DNA of 64,000 nucleotides from Thalassotalea sp. 1_MG-2023 (GCF_030546745.1 NZ_JAUOPD010000003.1:186001-250000); one strand, 5' to 3'. Positions 52,953 through 62,772 are shown, counted from the stretch's first letter. Made by a program: numbers and translations. Notes: generated by a model not told the origin, from the sequence alone.

Positions 52953-53024
52953 AACAGCCTATAGGTTGTTATTGTTAAAAACAGCTTATATACTGTTTTT
53001 AGATAAAACAGCCTATACATTGTT
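52953..53024. promoter_or_regulatory. Three hipBA operators in regular 27-bp register
   Basis: AACAGCCTATAGGTTGTT (52953-52970), AACAGCTTATATACTGTT (52980-52997) and AACAGCCTATACATTGTT (53007-53024) are imperfect 18-bp palindromes of form AACAG-N8-(C/T)TGTT-like. Starts are 27 bp apart each time. The last ends 12 bases before the hipB start. HipB autorepresses by binding several palindromes upstream of hipBA, so these are its likely sites, though the sequence differs from the E. coli operator. Confidence 0.75.
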
Positions 53025-53036
53025 TTGGTGGTTAGC

Positions 53037-53306
53037 GTGAATTACACAATTAATACTCTTGATCAAATTAAGCCTATTCTAGTCGGGTTTAGAAAGTCTA
53101 ATCGGCTATCTCAAAAAGCGCTTGCTGAAAAACTTGGTATCAGCCAACAAAGTTATCAAACACTTGAAAGCGCACCACAAAAAGTCACGATAGAGCGTCT
53201 TTTTAAAGTGCTTTCTATTTTGGATATAAAGCTGCAATTTGTAGAAAAAAATAAACCGTTGAAGAATAACGTATCCAGTACCGAAAGCTCGCAGGATGAA
53301 TGGTAA
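53037..53306 (+). CDS. hipB: HipB-like antitoxin, Xre-family HTH
   Basis: The product has 89 residues from a GTG at 53037 (GGTGG upstream). The start MNYTINTLDQIKPILVGFRK resembles E. coli HipB (MNYPLKTLDQLRPHL from memory). The HTH is LSQKALAEKLGISQQSYQTLE. A C-terminal tail of ~20 polar residues could be the flexible degradation tag known from HipB. It represses the operon and binds HipA. The last codon overlaps the hipA start by one base (TAATG), so the two are coupled. Confidence 0.9.
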   Translation: MNYTINTLDQIKPILVGFRKSNRLSQKALAEKLGISQQSYQTLESAPQKVTIERLFKVLSILDIKLQFVEKNKPLKNNVSSTESSQDEW

Positions 53307-54637
53307 TGGTAAAACGTAAAGTAAGTGCCTTAGCTATTTGGATGAACGCAGAGTTTGTTGGTACTTGGCGAATAAAATCAGGTGTTGATGAACTGCAATA
53401 TGCAGATGAGTGGTTACAAAACCCGCGAGGTCGCCCCTTGTCTTTATCATTACCGTTTACTCCGGGAAACCAACCCATTAAAGGCGATGTCGTTTCATTT
53501 TACTTTGATAATTTGCTGCCAGATAGCAGAGATATACGTGAACGATTAGCAAGGCGCTTTAGTACAGCCAGCACCAAAGTCTTTGATTTACTTGTTGAGC
53601 TAGGTCGTGATTGTGTGGGGGCTATTCAATTGCTACCAGAAGGCGATAAGCCTCAGAATATTAAACAAATTCAGCATAAGCCGTTAAATGAACAGCAAGT
53701 TGCGGGAATACTTAATAAGGCGATTGATAGCTACCCGCTGGGTCGATTAGATGACGATGATGAATTGAGAATTTCACTTGCTGGAGCTCAAGAAAAAACA
53801 GCGCTACTTTGGCACAATAACCAATGGTGTGAACCTTTAGGAGAAACACCGACAACACACATATTTAAACTGCCAATGGGGCTGGTTGGCAATATGAAAG
53901 CTGACATGGAAGGCTCTGTTGAAAACGAATGGCTGTGCTCAAAGATAATGGCCGCGTTTGGTATTCCTATTGCGCATTGTGAAATGGGGTCTTTTGCGGG
54001 TAAAAAAGCACTTATTGTTGAGCGTTTTGATCGTAAGTTATCAAGTGATGGTTCATGGATTATTCGTTTGCCACAAGAAGATTTTTGTCAAGCAACAGGT
54101 TTATCATCATTACTTAAATATCAAAGCGATGGTGGTTTAAGTATAGAAGATTGTATGAAGCTACTTGCCAGTAGCGAGAACGCAGCTGTTGATAAACAAC
54201 ACTTTTTTAAAGCGCAAATTGTATTTTACTTACTTGCAGCAACCGATGGTCACACAAAAAACTTTAGCATTACTCATTTGCCAGACAATAAATACAAACT
54301 CACACCTTTATATGATGTGCTTTCTATTCACCCGCTAATTGGTAATAAGACAAATCAAATAGCGAAACAGAAAGTAAAAATGGCAATGGCTATTCGTGGT
54401 AGCAAAAATTACTATCAATTACAGAAAATACAATATCGTCATTTCATTCAACAAGGCAAGGAAGTTGGCTTTAATGAAGTAGAAGTTGTTGAACTTATTG
54501 ACTCAGTGCTTAGTGTGTTTGATATTGTTATTGAAAAGGTCAGCAAAAACCTTCCTAAAGACTTTCCAACAGATATATCGGATAAGATTTTTGCAGGAAT
54601 GAAAGCGCAAGCAAACCAGCTAAACGTGGATACTTAA
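53306..54637 (+). CDS. hipA: HipA-like serine/threonine kinase toxin
   Basis: The 443-residue kinase toxin has an N-terminal HipA domain (DVVSFYFDNLLPDSRDIRERLARRF). The core includes LRISLAGAQEKTALL, where Ser157 corresponds to the E. coli Ser150 autophosphorylation site. The catalytic Asp314 is in ATDGHTKNFSI (E. coli Asp309), and the metal-binding Asp is in LTPLYDVLS. HipA phosphorylates GltX, blocks tRNA-Glu charging and triggers dormancy. I chose the ATG at 53306 (AGGA nine bases upstream) over one at 53300. The pair lies just outside the island's attR, so it is a separate acquisition. Confidence 0.92.
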   Translation: MVKRKVSALAIWMNAEFVGTWRIKSGVDELQYADEWLQNPRGRPLSLSLPFTPGNQPIKGDVVSFYFDNLLPDSRDIRERLARRFSTASTKVFDLLVELGRDCVGAIQLLPEGDKPQNIKQIQHKPLNEQQVAGILNKAIDSYPLGRLDDDDELRISLAGAQEKTALLWHNNQWCEPLGETPTTHIFKLPMGLVGNMKADMEGSVENEWLCSKIMAAFGIPIAHCEMGSFAGKKALIVERFDRKLSSDGSWIIRLPQEDFCQATGLSSLLKYQSDGGLSIEDCMKLLASSENAAVDKQHFFKAQIVFYLLAATDGHTKNFSITHLPDNKYKLTPLYDVLSIHPLIGNKTNQIAKQKVKMAMAIRGSKNYYQLQKIQYRHFIQQGKEVGFNEVEVVELIDSVLSVFDIVIEKVSKNLPKDFPTDISDKIFAGMKAQANQLNVDT

Positions 54638-54943
54638 ACCAAGGGGTGGCATAAAGCTAAACCACTCTGCCCAAACAAGCTTAAAAATTGAAAGTAATGT
54701 CTTTTATTTTTCTACGACATGAACAGAATTAAAATATTGCGTAGATTATTTAGAGGTAACTGTTACGGTTACACAACCGTCATTACGTTTTTTGGAAAGG
54801 GATAGGCGATCTGGTTTATCCTTCCTTGTTAATAGCCTTCTATAGCACTTTCTTATCAATTGAATCGACATATATCGTTGATGTTAACTTACTATAATCA
54901 GCTGGTTTATGTATTGATCAGGTAACTTACACGGTTATCAGGC
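54638..54943. other. Non-coding interval between hipA and the PEP-CTERM gene terminator
   Basis: No credible gene was seen. A small inverted repeat GTAAC-N7-GTTAC lies near 54756-54772. No clear hipA terminator was recognised. Confidence 0.4.
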
Positions 54944-54972
54944 ATTAAAAAAGCCACTCAGAGAGTGGCTTT
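54944..54972 (-). terminator. Intrinsic terminator of the PEP-CTERM gene
   Basis: AGCCACTC (54952-54959) pairs with GAGTGGCT (54963-54970); the minus strand continues into TTTTTTAATGCC. It lies ~30 bases beyond the stop codon at 55001. Confidence 0.85.
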
Positions 54973-55000
54973 AAAATTTCTTACTTTTGGTGTTAAGTAA

Positions 55001-55726
55001 TTATGCTTTGCGCTTACGTGAAGCAGCGAAACCTAACATACCTAAGCCTAATAAAGCGATTGACGCTGGCTCTGGAATTGAGTTACCAGTTAATTCAAAA
55101 CCACCTTTAAGAAGACCGTTAGGGCCACCAGGTTGGAATGAAGAAGAAAGTACCATGTCAGTACCGTTCAATTCACCGTTAGTATCAAAGTTACCAGCAG
55201 CTAAACCACCAGTTACGTTTAATAATGCAGAACCTGTACCTGTATCACTACCAGTACCTAAGTCAGTACCTAAACCTGTTAAGTTACCGTCAGCTACTAA
55301 AGATAACCATAAGTTACCTTCAGAAGAAGATGCTGATGTAGCTGCATAGTTAGGGTTGTGGTCAACAAAAATGTTGATAGCTAAATCTTTAAATTCAAAC
55401 GCACTAATATTACCACTAACTGGTGTGAAACTTACTAACTCCATAGAGAAAGTAAACGTTAATTCACAACCTGGGCAGAATGCTGCTGCATTGTTAACGT
55501 CGCTATTCATTTGGTCAAAAATACCAAAACCGTTTACAATATCGCCTGGTTGAGCTGCAACGTTTTCAAATAGGTTACCGCTGCTGAAAAAGTCTTCTGC
55601 AGCTGGGAAAGCATTCACTGAATCCGGATCCCAAACTACACCACCAACGTTGATATCTGAAGCTTGTGCTGAAAGTGATAAACCTAAAGCTGCTAAGCCA
55701 ATTGCTAGTCCTTTTTTAATGTTCAT
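55001..55726 (-). CDS. PEP-CTERM-sorted exported protein
   Basis: The 241-residue product has a signal peptide (MNIKKGLAIGLAALGLSLSAQA) and the C-terminal sorting signal SIPEPASIALLGLGMLGFAA-SRKRKA: PEP motif, hydrophobic helix and basic tail. These tails are recognised by exosortase and lost on export, usually with exopolysaccharide production. The middle is beta-rich, acidic, with a short Gly/Thr/Ser run (LGTDLGTGSDTGTGSALL). One Cys pair (FCPGCELTF) could form a disulfide. The ATG at 55726 has AGGAG upstream. No exosortase gene lies in the window. Function unknown. Confidence 0.9.
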   Translation of the reverse strand: MNIKKGLAIGLAALGLSLSAQASDINVGGVVWDPDSVNAFPAAEDFFSSGNLFENVAAQPGDIVNGFGIFDQMNSDVNNAAAFCPGCELTFTFSMELVSFTPVSGNISAFEFKDLAINIFVDHNPNYAATSASSSEGNLWLSLVADGNLTGLGTDLGTGSDTGTGSALLNVTGGLAAGNFDTNGELNGTDMVLSSSFQPGGPNGLLKGGFELTGNSIPEPASIALLGLGMLGFAASRKRKA

Positions 55727-55907
55727 AGTGTATCTCCTGTTATAAATCTTAAATTTTGTAATCATTGATTTGACTGAACAGTATAATGCCAATCTTGTGC
55801 CAACTTGATTAAATATTTTTAAATTGCTGTTTTTGTTGGTTTAATTTGTTTTTCTTTTAAAAGCCTATTTGTTGAAAAACATCGATTGTAAAAATTTTCG
55901 ACACTAT

Positions 55908-56873
55908 TTATGTGTCTTTCTTCTTAGCTTTTTCATCTACTTTTTTAAATAGCTCGTTAGAGTTATTAATGAACTCATCAACATTGCTGCTATTGGTAAA
56001 TAAAAAGCTTGGTGTTAGTAGCGTAGAGTTAAACTCTGGTTTTATACTAAAATCAGGCTTCTTGCTGACTTGTATTAAAAAGCTCCCACCCACTAATAGA
56101 ATAGTTAAGCCACTGGCAATAGCCATTCGACGTTTGTTACTAACATGGAAACCAATGTAAATATTTAACCAAAATAAGCAAAAAGCAATCACAATAGGTG
56201 TAAAAGAGGCCAACAGTACTAAAAATGAACCACTGGCAGTATTAAAGTTGATTACTGTTTCTAGGAAGTCTGTTACCCATGACAAGTTATAAAAAACAAA
56301 GCAAATGCCGAGTTGTGTCCAAATACGAGCATCGTGCTTGGTTAATAATGACACTATTGCTACGCCAACTGGCCAAACAGCAAACATTAACGTGAGACCC
56401 GCGGCTGATACTAACAGCTGAGTAAACTTTACTTCTGTTGGGTTATTGAGGAAAAATAGCCAGCCGGTTATTAATGCAAAAACCATTACATTGGTGATTA
56501 ATATTAGCGGAGACTTGGTTAAATTAATTAAATTTTCAAAAGAGCTCAGGGTAATACTTTCTTCTACGGGGTGAAAAGGAAATAAAATACGGATCTGACT
56601 TTTACCAACGCGAATAATATCGCCGGAATGAACAATATGGCCATCAGCTGTTTTTTTTCCCTCACCAAGAAAGCTACCATTTATGCTGTCTAAATCTTGT
56701 ATTCGCCAATTTTCACCATCAAAAGCAATCGTTAAGTGTTCGGCGCATACGTGAGGGTCAGATATTAGTACATCGTTATGGTACCCTCGTCCTATGGCAA
56801 CTTTGTTTTGGCCGAATTTCTGTCGGTTAATGACTTTATGTCCTCGGCTGATTTCTTCAATAATTATTTCCAT
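55908..56873 (-). CDS. FHA-domain membrane protein
   Basis: The 321-residue product has a cytoplasmic FHA domain at ~5-98 (VAIGRGYHNDVLISDPHVCAEHLTI, IQDLDSINGSFLGEG) and about five membrane helices (~120-280). A short C-terminal tail ends in KKVDEKAKKKDT. FHA domains bind phosphothreonine; a typical Ser at the recognition loop is replaced in part (PHVCAEH), so phosphate binding needs testing. The ATG is inside the last codons of the upstream protease gene (10-bp overlap), pointing to coupled expression and a joint role. Confidence 0.85.
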   Translation of the reverse strand: MEIIIEEISRGHKVINRQKFGQNKVAIGRGYHNDVLISDPHVCAEHLTIAFDGENWRIQDLDSINGSFLGEGKKTADGHIVHSGDIIRVGKSQIRILFPFHPVEESITLSSFENLINLTKSPLILITNVMVFALITGWLFFLNNPTEVKFTQLLVSAAGLTLMFAVWPVGVAIVSLLTKHDARIWTQLGICFVFYNLSWVTDFLETVINFNTASGSFLVLLASFTPIVIAFCLFWLNIYIGFHVSNKRRMAIASGLTILLVGGSFLIQVSKKPDFSIKPEFNSTLLTPSFLFTNSSNVDEFINNSNELFKKVDEKAKKKDT

Positions 56874-58117
56874 GTAACCGACTCCATAAACTGTTTAGTA
56901 AATTTCTGAGCGCTTGCCTGAGAAACACCAGCTAGAGTAAAGTGGCTGATAAGTGCTTGTTGGTGGTGGTCTACAGAAATGGCAAGGTACAGTACATCAT
57001 ATAAATTGGTAAACTTTTTATAGGCACGGGTACAAAAAATAGCTTTATTGTTTATTTGTTGGTTTGATGGCATCACAATATCGTGTTGGCATTCAAACTC
57101 TGTAATGTCGTCTTTTCCTGCTTTATTACCAGGCATCACACGTGCTATTTGACGCTGAAAGAGCTGATAAAATTTGATATCACTAAGCTTTCTTGCATGT
57201 AGATAACGAAACTCCATTTCAAGAGAGCCAGTATAAAAATTATTCGCAATAAATACATTTTCTTCTAACGAACAATTTGCCACCGCCATTGACATAAGCG
57301 CGTCTTTTTTATCAGCGTTTGACTCACCCCAGCAACGAATAAAAGGTACATCAATTGTCGGTACAAGGCCTTCACCAAGGTTTTTTAATTGCCATTGGCT
57401 GTTTAATAACGTGGTAATTAACTTTTCTTGATAACTGTTCAGCTGTGTTTGCATTTGCTGTGCAACAGCGTTTGGGGCTTGTTGGTTGTGTTTATTAAGC
57501 AAAACTTGCAGTTTATCGTGTGGTACTAAAAAACCAATTTGGTTACCTGATGTTGCTACATTGATACCGACAACTTTAGTGGCTTTATTAACAACGGGGC
57601 CGCCACTCATACCTGAATTGACTGAGCCGGTAAAATGAATGCGATCGCTAAAAGATTCTTTTTTTAATCCATTATAAGTGCCCGGTACTACAATCATGCC
57701 AAGATCATGCGGGTTGCCCAGCGAGAAAATTTCTTCGCCTTTTTCGGGGGGCGCATCAGATATGTCGAAAAACGGCATAGGGTTGTCTACTTCACGTTTT
57801 ACAATGGCAAGATCGTTAACAACATCAATATTTTTTAAGGTTAACTCTGCTTTATTACCCTTATTATCTAAGTACTCAATACGATACTTTTTAGGGTGAC
57901 GAGCGTAACTGGAAATCACATGATAATTGGTGGCAATTAAACCATCAGCGCTAATTTGGAACCCTGAGCCAATAGAAGATTTTTCACCACTTGCTTTGTC
58001 AATGATCCTAATTTGGTATAAAGAAGGCGCGAGTTGTTTAAAAATTGTTTCGGCTTGCTCGGTGGCGCATACAACACTACTAATGCCAAAAAGTAGTATG
58101 CTTAACAAAGCTTTCAT
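56864..58117 (-). CDS. Periplasmic trypsin-like serine protease (S1, HtrA-like core without PDZ)
   Basis: The product has 417 residues. A signal peptide (to about SSVVCA) is followed by a chymotrypsin-fold protease with His66 (ATNYHVISS), Asp102 (VVNDLAIVK) and Ser171 (NSGMSGGPVV), the complete triad. GSGFQISADGLIATNYHV and VGINVATSGNQIGFLVP are typical of HtrA-like proteases. No PDZ domain is seen; the last ~190 residues are a different, unrecognised domain with several Cys. Coupled to the FHA membrane protein downstream. The target is unknown; it may be a stress-response or signalling protease. Confidence 0.87.
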   Translation of the reverse strand: MKALLSILLFGISSVVCATEQAETIFKQLAPSLYQIRIIDKASGEKSSIGSGFQISADGLIATNYHVISSYARHPKKYRIEYLDNKGNKAELTLKNIDVVNDLAIVKREVDNPMPFFDISDAPPEKGEEIFSLGNPHDLGMIVVPGTYNGLKKESFSDRIHFTGSVNSGMSGGPVVNKATKVVGINVATSGNQIGFLVPHDKLQVLLNKHNQQAPNAVAQQMQTQLNSYQEKLITTLLNSQWQLKNLGEGLVPTIDVPFIRCWGESNADKKDALMSMAVANCSLEENVFIANNFYTGSLEMEFRYLHARKLSDIKFYQLFQRQIARVMPGNKAGKDDITEFECQHDIVMPSNQQINNKAIFCTRAYKKFTNLYDVLYLAISVDHHQQALISHFTLAGVSQASAQKFTKQFMESVTWK

Positions 58118-58277
58118 TCAAAATCCTATGGTGAATGCTCAAAAATAGTTCATTCATTGTATTGTGCCACCATGAATTCATTTGTCATCAATTATCCCTG
58201 CAATATTTTATGAGGTGGTGCTCGCAGTTGTAACATTATGTTCAAATTGCAGTCACCACATAAAAGCTCAATGGGAA

Positions 58278-59528
58278 TTATTGGCAATGATTAATCCCTA
58301 CATATTGCCAGCTATTTAGGCCTTGTTGAATTTGCTGCGTTATTTCTATCGGTGTTTTTTGATGGTTGAAAAGATCTTTAAATCCTTGAGTAACTAAGGT
58401 TCGATAACTCGGTTCATTGCTATTAAGTGTATAAGCATTGAATAAACTGACTGAATAAGCATCAACCACTTTGTTAGATAACGTAGCAAGTGTAGGGTTG
58501 TTGATTGAAACAGATTCACCAAATGCAGGCAGTTCTTGTACGTGTTCAGCGAATAATTCAGCAAATGCTTTGGTTGCGGTAAAGTTTAATACCTTCATTG
58601 CTGCTTGGTATTTCGTTGAATTAGCATTGACTTGATAGGTGCCATCACCTAAGGCATAAACTTTATTGCCTGCACCAGGAATTTGCCAAAAATAAAATTG
58701 AAAATCATTATCTAGCTTAAAAAAATCAGATTTTGAACTGGTTCGCCAACCGCCATCTATGGTCATGGCCGAATTACCTAAGCCCATAGAATTTGCAATG
58801 CCTACATAGCTTTCTGACGCTACGTTATCGTTTATAAAGCCTTTATCCATCCATTGCTTGAGGCGTATAAATACCTGTTGATATTCTGGATCGGTAAAGC
58901 ATGCTTGCCCAGAAACTAAATTTTCTGCGACGTTCTCGGAAACCAAGCCTGATAATAATACTTCTGCAAGTAACTGACTTAAATACCAATTTACATTGCC
59001 AGCTAGTTGTATTGGTGTTACTCCTGCTTGTTTTAATGTGGAAAATACTTGTTCCATTGCCGATAACGTTTTTGGTTGCTGGTGTATACCGTGTTTATTG
59101 ACGAGTTTTCTATTGACCATAACTGATTGTAACTGCAAGGCAAAAGGTACACCGTAAAGTTTATTATCTGCTGCCAGTGCGGCGATCAACGCACCTTGGT
59201 TCATTTGCGTTAGCGTGCCTTGATAGGGCTTAACAAAATTGTGTTTAACAAGCTTTTGTAGGGAATTAGCACCAGGTGCCCATTGAAACACATCAGGAGT
59301 ATTATTTTGAAGACTTAATAACATATGTGGTTCATAAGACGCTGATCTTAAGAGTTTAACGTTTACCGTTACACCAGGTATGACATTATGTTGGCTAATA
59401 TGTTGCCATAGTGATACTTCTTGTCTGCGCCAGGTATATAAGTTGATTTCTGTAGCAGCCCAAGTAGAGGTAATACAGGTTATTAATGCAATACAAACTA
59501 GCATTAATTTGGTGATCATATTCTTCAT
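58278..59528 (-). CDS. Extracellular solute-binding protein, family 1 (carbohydrate type)
   Basis: The 416-residue product has a signal peptide (MITKLMLVCIALITCITSTWAA), then a type II periplasmic-binding fold: INLYTWRRQEVSLWQHI, NTPDVFQWAPGANSLQKLV, YGVPFALQLQSVMVNRKLV and AMTIDGGWRTSSKSDFF are sugar-SBP hallmarks. No ABC permease or ATPase gene is adjacent. The upstream gene, 13 bases away on the same strand, encodes a chemoreceptor. The SBP may therefore present sugar to that receptor, as maltose-binding protein does to Tar; a transporter encoded elsewhere is the alternative. I chose the ATG at 59528 (AGGTA upstream). Confidence 0.88.
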   Translation of the reverse strand: MKNMITKLMLVCIALITCITSTWAATEINLYTWRRQEVSLWQHISQHNVIPGVTVNVKLLRSASYEPHMLLSLQNNTPDVFQWAPGANSLQKLVKHNFVKPYQGTLTQMNQGALIAALAADNKLYGVPFALQLQSVMVNRKLVNKHGIHQQPKTLSAMEQVFSTLKQAGVTPIQLAGNVNWYLSQLLAEVLLSGLVSENVAENLVSGQACFTDPEYQQVFIRLKQWMDKGFINDNVASESYVGIANSMGLGNSAMTIDGGWRTSSKSDFFKLDNDFQFYFWQIPGAGNKVYALGDGTYQVNANSTKYQAAMKVLNFTATKAFAELFAEHVQELPAFGESVSINNPTLATLSNKVVDAYSVSLFNAYTLNSNEPSYRTLVTQGFKDLFNHQKTPIEITQQIQQGLNSWQYVGINHCQ

Positions 59529-59541
59529 GTGAGTACCTAAA

Positions 59542-61563
59542 TTAAACACGAAATTTACCGATTAAGTTATCAAGTTCTTGAGCAGCGTGAGTCAGTTTGT
59601 TAATTGCTGCTTTGTTACGATTTGAACACGTTACCGTTCCTTCAGCCATATCAGAAATATTAACGATATTACGATTAATTTCTTCTGCGGTTACACTTTG
59701 CTCTTCTGAAGCTGTGGCTATCTGCATATTCAATGCTTTAGTGTTAGTGATAATAGACACTATGTTGTCGATAGATTGATAAACTTGTTCAGATTTCGTA
59801 ACTGCTGCTTGCGTTTGGTGTTGCGACGCAGCCATAACCGATACTGCTTGGCGTGACCCTGTCAACATGGTTTCAATATTATGTTTTATTTCTTCTGTAG
59901 AATCTTGAGTGCGTTTGGCAAGAGTACGTACTTCGTCTGCAACAACTGCAAAACCTCTGCCTTGTTCTCCTGCACGAGCAGCTTCAATGGCGGCATTTAA
60001 AGCAAGTAAATTGGTTTGCGCGGCTATACTTTCTATCACATGAAGAATTTCTTCAATTTGGCTAACATCTTGATCTAAGGCTTGGATTACTTGTGTAGCG
60101 TTTTCAATTTCTTTTTCAAGAGACGCATTAATAGCGCTGTTTTCTTGAACGTGAGCTTTACTCTGTTGTGCTGAATGAGCTGCACTTTCCATTTCAGAAA
60201 AGGTCACCTGAGCATTCTGAGCAACTTCTTTTATGGTCATTGCCATTTCATTCATGGCTGTAACGACTAGTTCTGTTTGAGCTTGCTGGTCTGATATATT
60301 CTCTTGCAGTTCGATGGTACTCGTATTGGTTTCGCTGACTGAGCCAGTTACGGTGATGGATTGTGCCTGAATCGCGTCAATCATATCTTTTAATGCGTTA
60401 TTTAAGGTTTTAGCTGACTGCTTTAATTGACCAAATTCGTCTTGTGATGTGATGGAAATTTCTTGCGTTAAATCACCAGTAGCCATTTTCGCTAATATGT
60501 TGTTAACGTCATTCAAAGGCTTACGAATACCTTTAATAGCCATTAAGGCAATTACCACCGCCAAAAAAACGGCTACACTACAAAAAATAATGATAAATAA
60601 CTGATTTTCTTCAACGGTATCTGCCGCGTCTGTTGCAACAATATTTGAATACTCTTTTGCAAATAAACTAATATCATTCATGGTAGTTATAGATGTTAAT
60701 AGCTGTGATTGGTTTCCCTTCAAATTATTATCAAGTGTTTGCTTTGCAGATAAATAAGTATTCGCTTTTTCAACAAGGCCGCGCTCGCTTTCAACAATAT
60801 AGGCAAGATCTGCCGCCAATACACTAAATTGCTTAAAGGCTTGCTTTTTAATCGGCGTTGATTGTAGTGCTACAATATCAAAACCTAAGGTCACATAATG
60901 TGTTAACCAGCTCGCAAACTCTTGGCTGAGCTGCGTTGCGTGATCATAATTTTGTGTCGTTGCAAGTAACTTGGCCGTTGCCGCGCCATGTTGTATTGAG
61001 CTTGTAACTTCTGCGAGTAGGTATTGTTCTTCCGCGTTTAATGTTAACTGCGCCAACGATGATGTATGAGCGGTAATTTGCTGTTCGATAGAATCAATAT
61101 CACTGAGACTAGAGACTACATCAGCGTAGTTTTCTAATACTGTTTCAGATAGCGTCATGGTTAATTCAATATTATCAAAGGTTTGATCAAGCTTTTCTTT
61201 TAATGCTTTGAGTTGAGCAACTTGTTTACTTGCGTTTTTAATTAATAATAATTTATTCAATAATGCGGTTATTTTATTCGTCAGTGCTAGCTTTTCTGCT
61301 TGATATAATTCTCTGTATTGCTGATGAATGTGCGGTTCATCGGCATTGTAATGCTGGTACATCAACAGGTTTAATGTTGAAAGGTGCTGGTTTAGTCGAT
61401 TACTAAGCTCTGTAATAGGGGCGGCTTGCTGATTAATGTTATGTAAATTACTGTTGATGGTCGCTATGCTTGTAAAACCTTGATAACCAACAATAAGTAA
61501 GAATGTGATGATGATGGCATAACCAGCAGTTATTTTATTGACTGCTGAAATATTTATTTGCAT
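59542..61563 (-). CDS. Methyl-accepting chemotaxis protein with helical periplasmic sensor
   Basis: The 673-residue receptor starts at the ATG at 61563 (GAGG upstream). Membrane helix 1 is [19 protein letters not shown] long, helix-rich periplasmic sensor (~40-330) resembles the HBM/four-helix-bundle class. Then come helix 2 ([22 protein letters not shown]), HAMP and the signalling domain with tip [35 protein letters not shown]. No NWETF tail. An upstream in-frame start at 61671 is less likely. It precedes the orphan sugar SBP gene by 13 bases, so the two are probably cotranscribed. Confidence 0.92.
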   Translation of the reverse strand: MQINISAVNKITAGYAIIITFLLIVGYQGFTSIATINSNLHNINQQAAPITELSNRLNQHLSTLNLLMYQHYNADEPHIHQQYRELYQAEKLALTNKITALLNKLLLIKNASKQVAQLKALKEKLDQTFDNIELTMTLSETVLENYADVVSSLSDIDSIEQQITAHTSSLAQLTLNAEEQYLLAEVTSSIQHGAATAKLLATTQNYDHATQLSQEFASWLTHYVTLGFDIVALQSTPIKKQAFKQFSVLAADLAYIVESERGLVEKANTYLSAKQTLDNNLKGNQSQLLTSITTMNDISLFAKEYSNIVATDAADTVEENQLFIIIFCSVAVFLAVVIALMAIKGIRKPLNDVNNILAKMATGDLTQEISITSQDEFGQLKQSAKTLNNALKDMIDAIQAQSITVTGSVSETNTSTIELQENISDQQAQTELVVTAMNEMAMTIKEVAQNAQVTFSEMESAAHSAQQSKAHVQENSAINASLEKEIENATQVIQALDQDVSQIEEILHVIESIAAQTNLLALNAAIEAARAGEQGRGFAVVADEVRTLAKRTQDSTEEIKHNIETMLTGSRQAVSVMAASQHQTQAAVTKSEQVYQSIDNIVSIITNTKALNMQIATASEEQSVTAEEINRNIVNISDMAEGTVTCSNRNKAAINKLTHAAQELDNLIGKFRV

Positions 61564-61699
61564 TTTTACCTCATATTTATACAAACTATGTACTAAACTA
61601 AACACTGTAAATTGCTGAACAGTAAGTCGTAAAATCAAGTGCTTATCGCTATTAATACTATAAAAAATCACTGAGTTAACACAGTATAAGTGAATAAAT

Positions 61700-62107
61700 A
61701 TGAGCAGAGAAATAATAAAAAAGTCTATGGTTGAACAATACTTATTACGTAAACCATACGTATCCGTAGATTATCCTTTTGGTGAAGATGTCAAAGTCTT
61801 CAAAGTGAAAAACAAAATGTTTGCACTTTTATCGTTAGGTACTGGAAATGAAAAAGATACTCACGGAAAAATGAAAGGGCATTATTGTGTCAATTTAAAG
61901 TGTGATCCTGAAGAAGCGATAATGTTACGGGATATATTCCCTAGTGTGATCCCTGGTTATCATATGCATAAAGCGCAATGGAATACGGTTATTTTAGATG
62001 GCTCAATTCCTGAAGGTGAAATTGAGCGCATGATCGATAACTCGTTTAATTTAGTGGTTAGTAAAATGACCAAGAAAGATCAAAAATCAATTTTAGTCCA
62101 TTTATAA
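61700..62107 (+). CDS. MmcQ/YjbR-family protein
   Basis: This small protein of 135 residues matches the YjbR/CyaY-like fold: [70 protein letters not shown] and the C-terminal helix [21 protein letters not shown]. Often called DNA-binding, but a biochemical role is not settled. It is divergent from the chemoreceptor gene (137 bases apart by chosen starts) and convergent with the 213-residue membrane gene. Confidence 0.85.
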   Translation: MSREIIKKSMVEQYLLRKPYVSVDYPFGEDVKVFKVKNKMFALLSLGTGNEKDTHGKMKGHYCVNLKCDPEEAIMLRDIFPSVIPGYHMHKAQWNTVILDGSIPEGEIERMIDNSFNLVVSKMTKKDQKSILVHL

Positions 62108-62130
62108 TATACGGAACATAACTGTCGGTG

Positions 62131-62772
62131 CTAGCCTCTTAAGGTTTTCATATCAGCAAGTAGTTCATCTAACTTTTTAAATTGATGACCATAAACGATA
62201 TTGAGATCTAAGCGATATAATGCATCCGAGTACTTAATTATCACTAGAAATAGTATTGTTAAAATGACGATTAGATAATAAGGAACTCCCAGTAGCACGA
62301 TATCTGTTGGAAATAATTTAAGGATAAACGCTATGACTTGCCCTCCCGCTTTGCTGACAAGTGCTTGAGTCACCATCCCGATAAATAATAAAGGATAAAA
62401 GAAGCGATAATATACCGCATAGGTACTAATTGAGCTTTTCAACCAGTGATCAAAGTTAACTAAATAATCATAACTTGACTGTCCTTTTGATAACGCAGTA
62501 CTTTTGGTTAACTCTTTTTTCGCAATAATGACTAAAGGTATCAGCAAACAACAAATATACAGACCTAAAAAAGGTGCGCCAATGAGCGACATCATAATCA
62601 TCATGATGATACAGCCTATGATTAACGCTTTGATGTTGAGCGCAAACATGCTTTGTAATTTATCAACGATATTTTGTGATTTCCGATTGTAAAGGGCGTT
62701 CACTTTAGGTACAGAAAGGTTAGGTTCATTGATAAACCCTTCTTTCCACATTGATTCAATTGATTTATTCAT
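62131..62772 (-). CDS. Membrane protein partnered with ECF sigma factor (possible anti-sigma)
   Basis: The 213-residue product has a cytoplasmic N-terminus of ~45 residues (SIESMWKEGFINEPNLSVPKVNALYNRK) and four predicted membrane helices, ending in a cytoplasmic tail. I recognise no family. It overlaps the ECF sigma-factor gene by eight bases, the classic layout for a cognate anti-sigma factor, but no zinc-binding ZAS motif (H-x3-C-x2-C) is present. It could be an atypical anti-sigma or a sigma-regulated membrane protein. Confidence 0.65.
   Translation of the reverse strand: MNKSIESMWKEGFINEPNLSVPKVNALYNRKSQNIVDKLQSMFALNIKALIIGCIIMMIMMSLIGAPFLGLYICCLLIPLVIIAKKELTKSTALSKGQSSYDYLVNFDHWLKSSISTYAVYYRFFYPLLFIGMVTQALVSKAGGQVIAFILKLFPTDIVLLGVPYYLIVILTILFLVIIKYSDALYRLDLNIVYGHQFKKLDELLADMKTLRG

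Noticed and set aside
52953-53024. Regular repeats as a possible short CRISPR array
   Set aside because: Units are palindromes of 18 bp with 9-bp spacers, directly before hipB; operators explain them and no cas gene is near.
54987-55349. 120-residue plus-strand frame opposite the PEP-CTERM gene
   Set aside because: Antisense to a clear gene; Pro/Lys-rich translation is the mirror of the Gly/Thr-rich coding strand.
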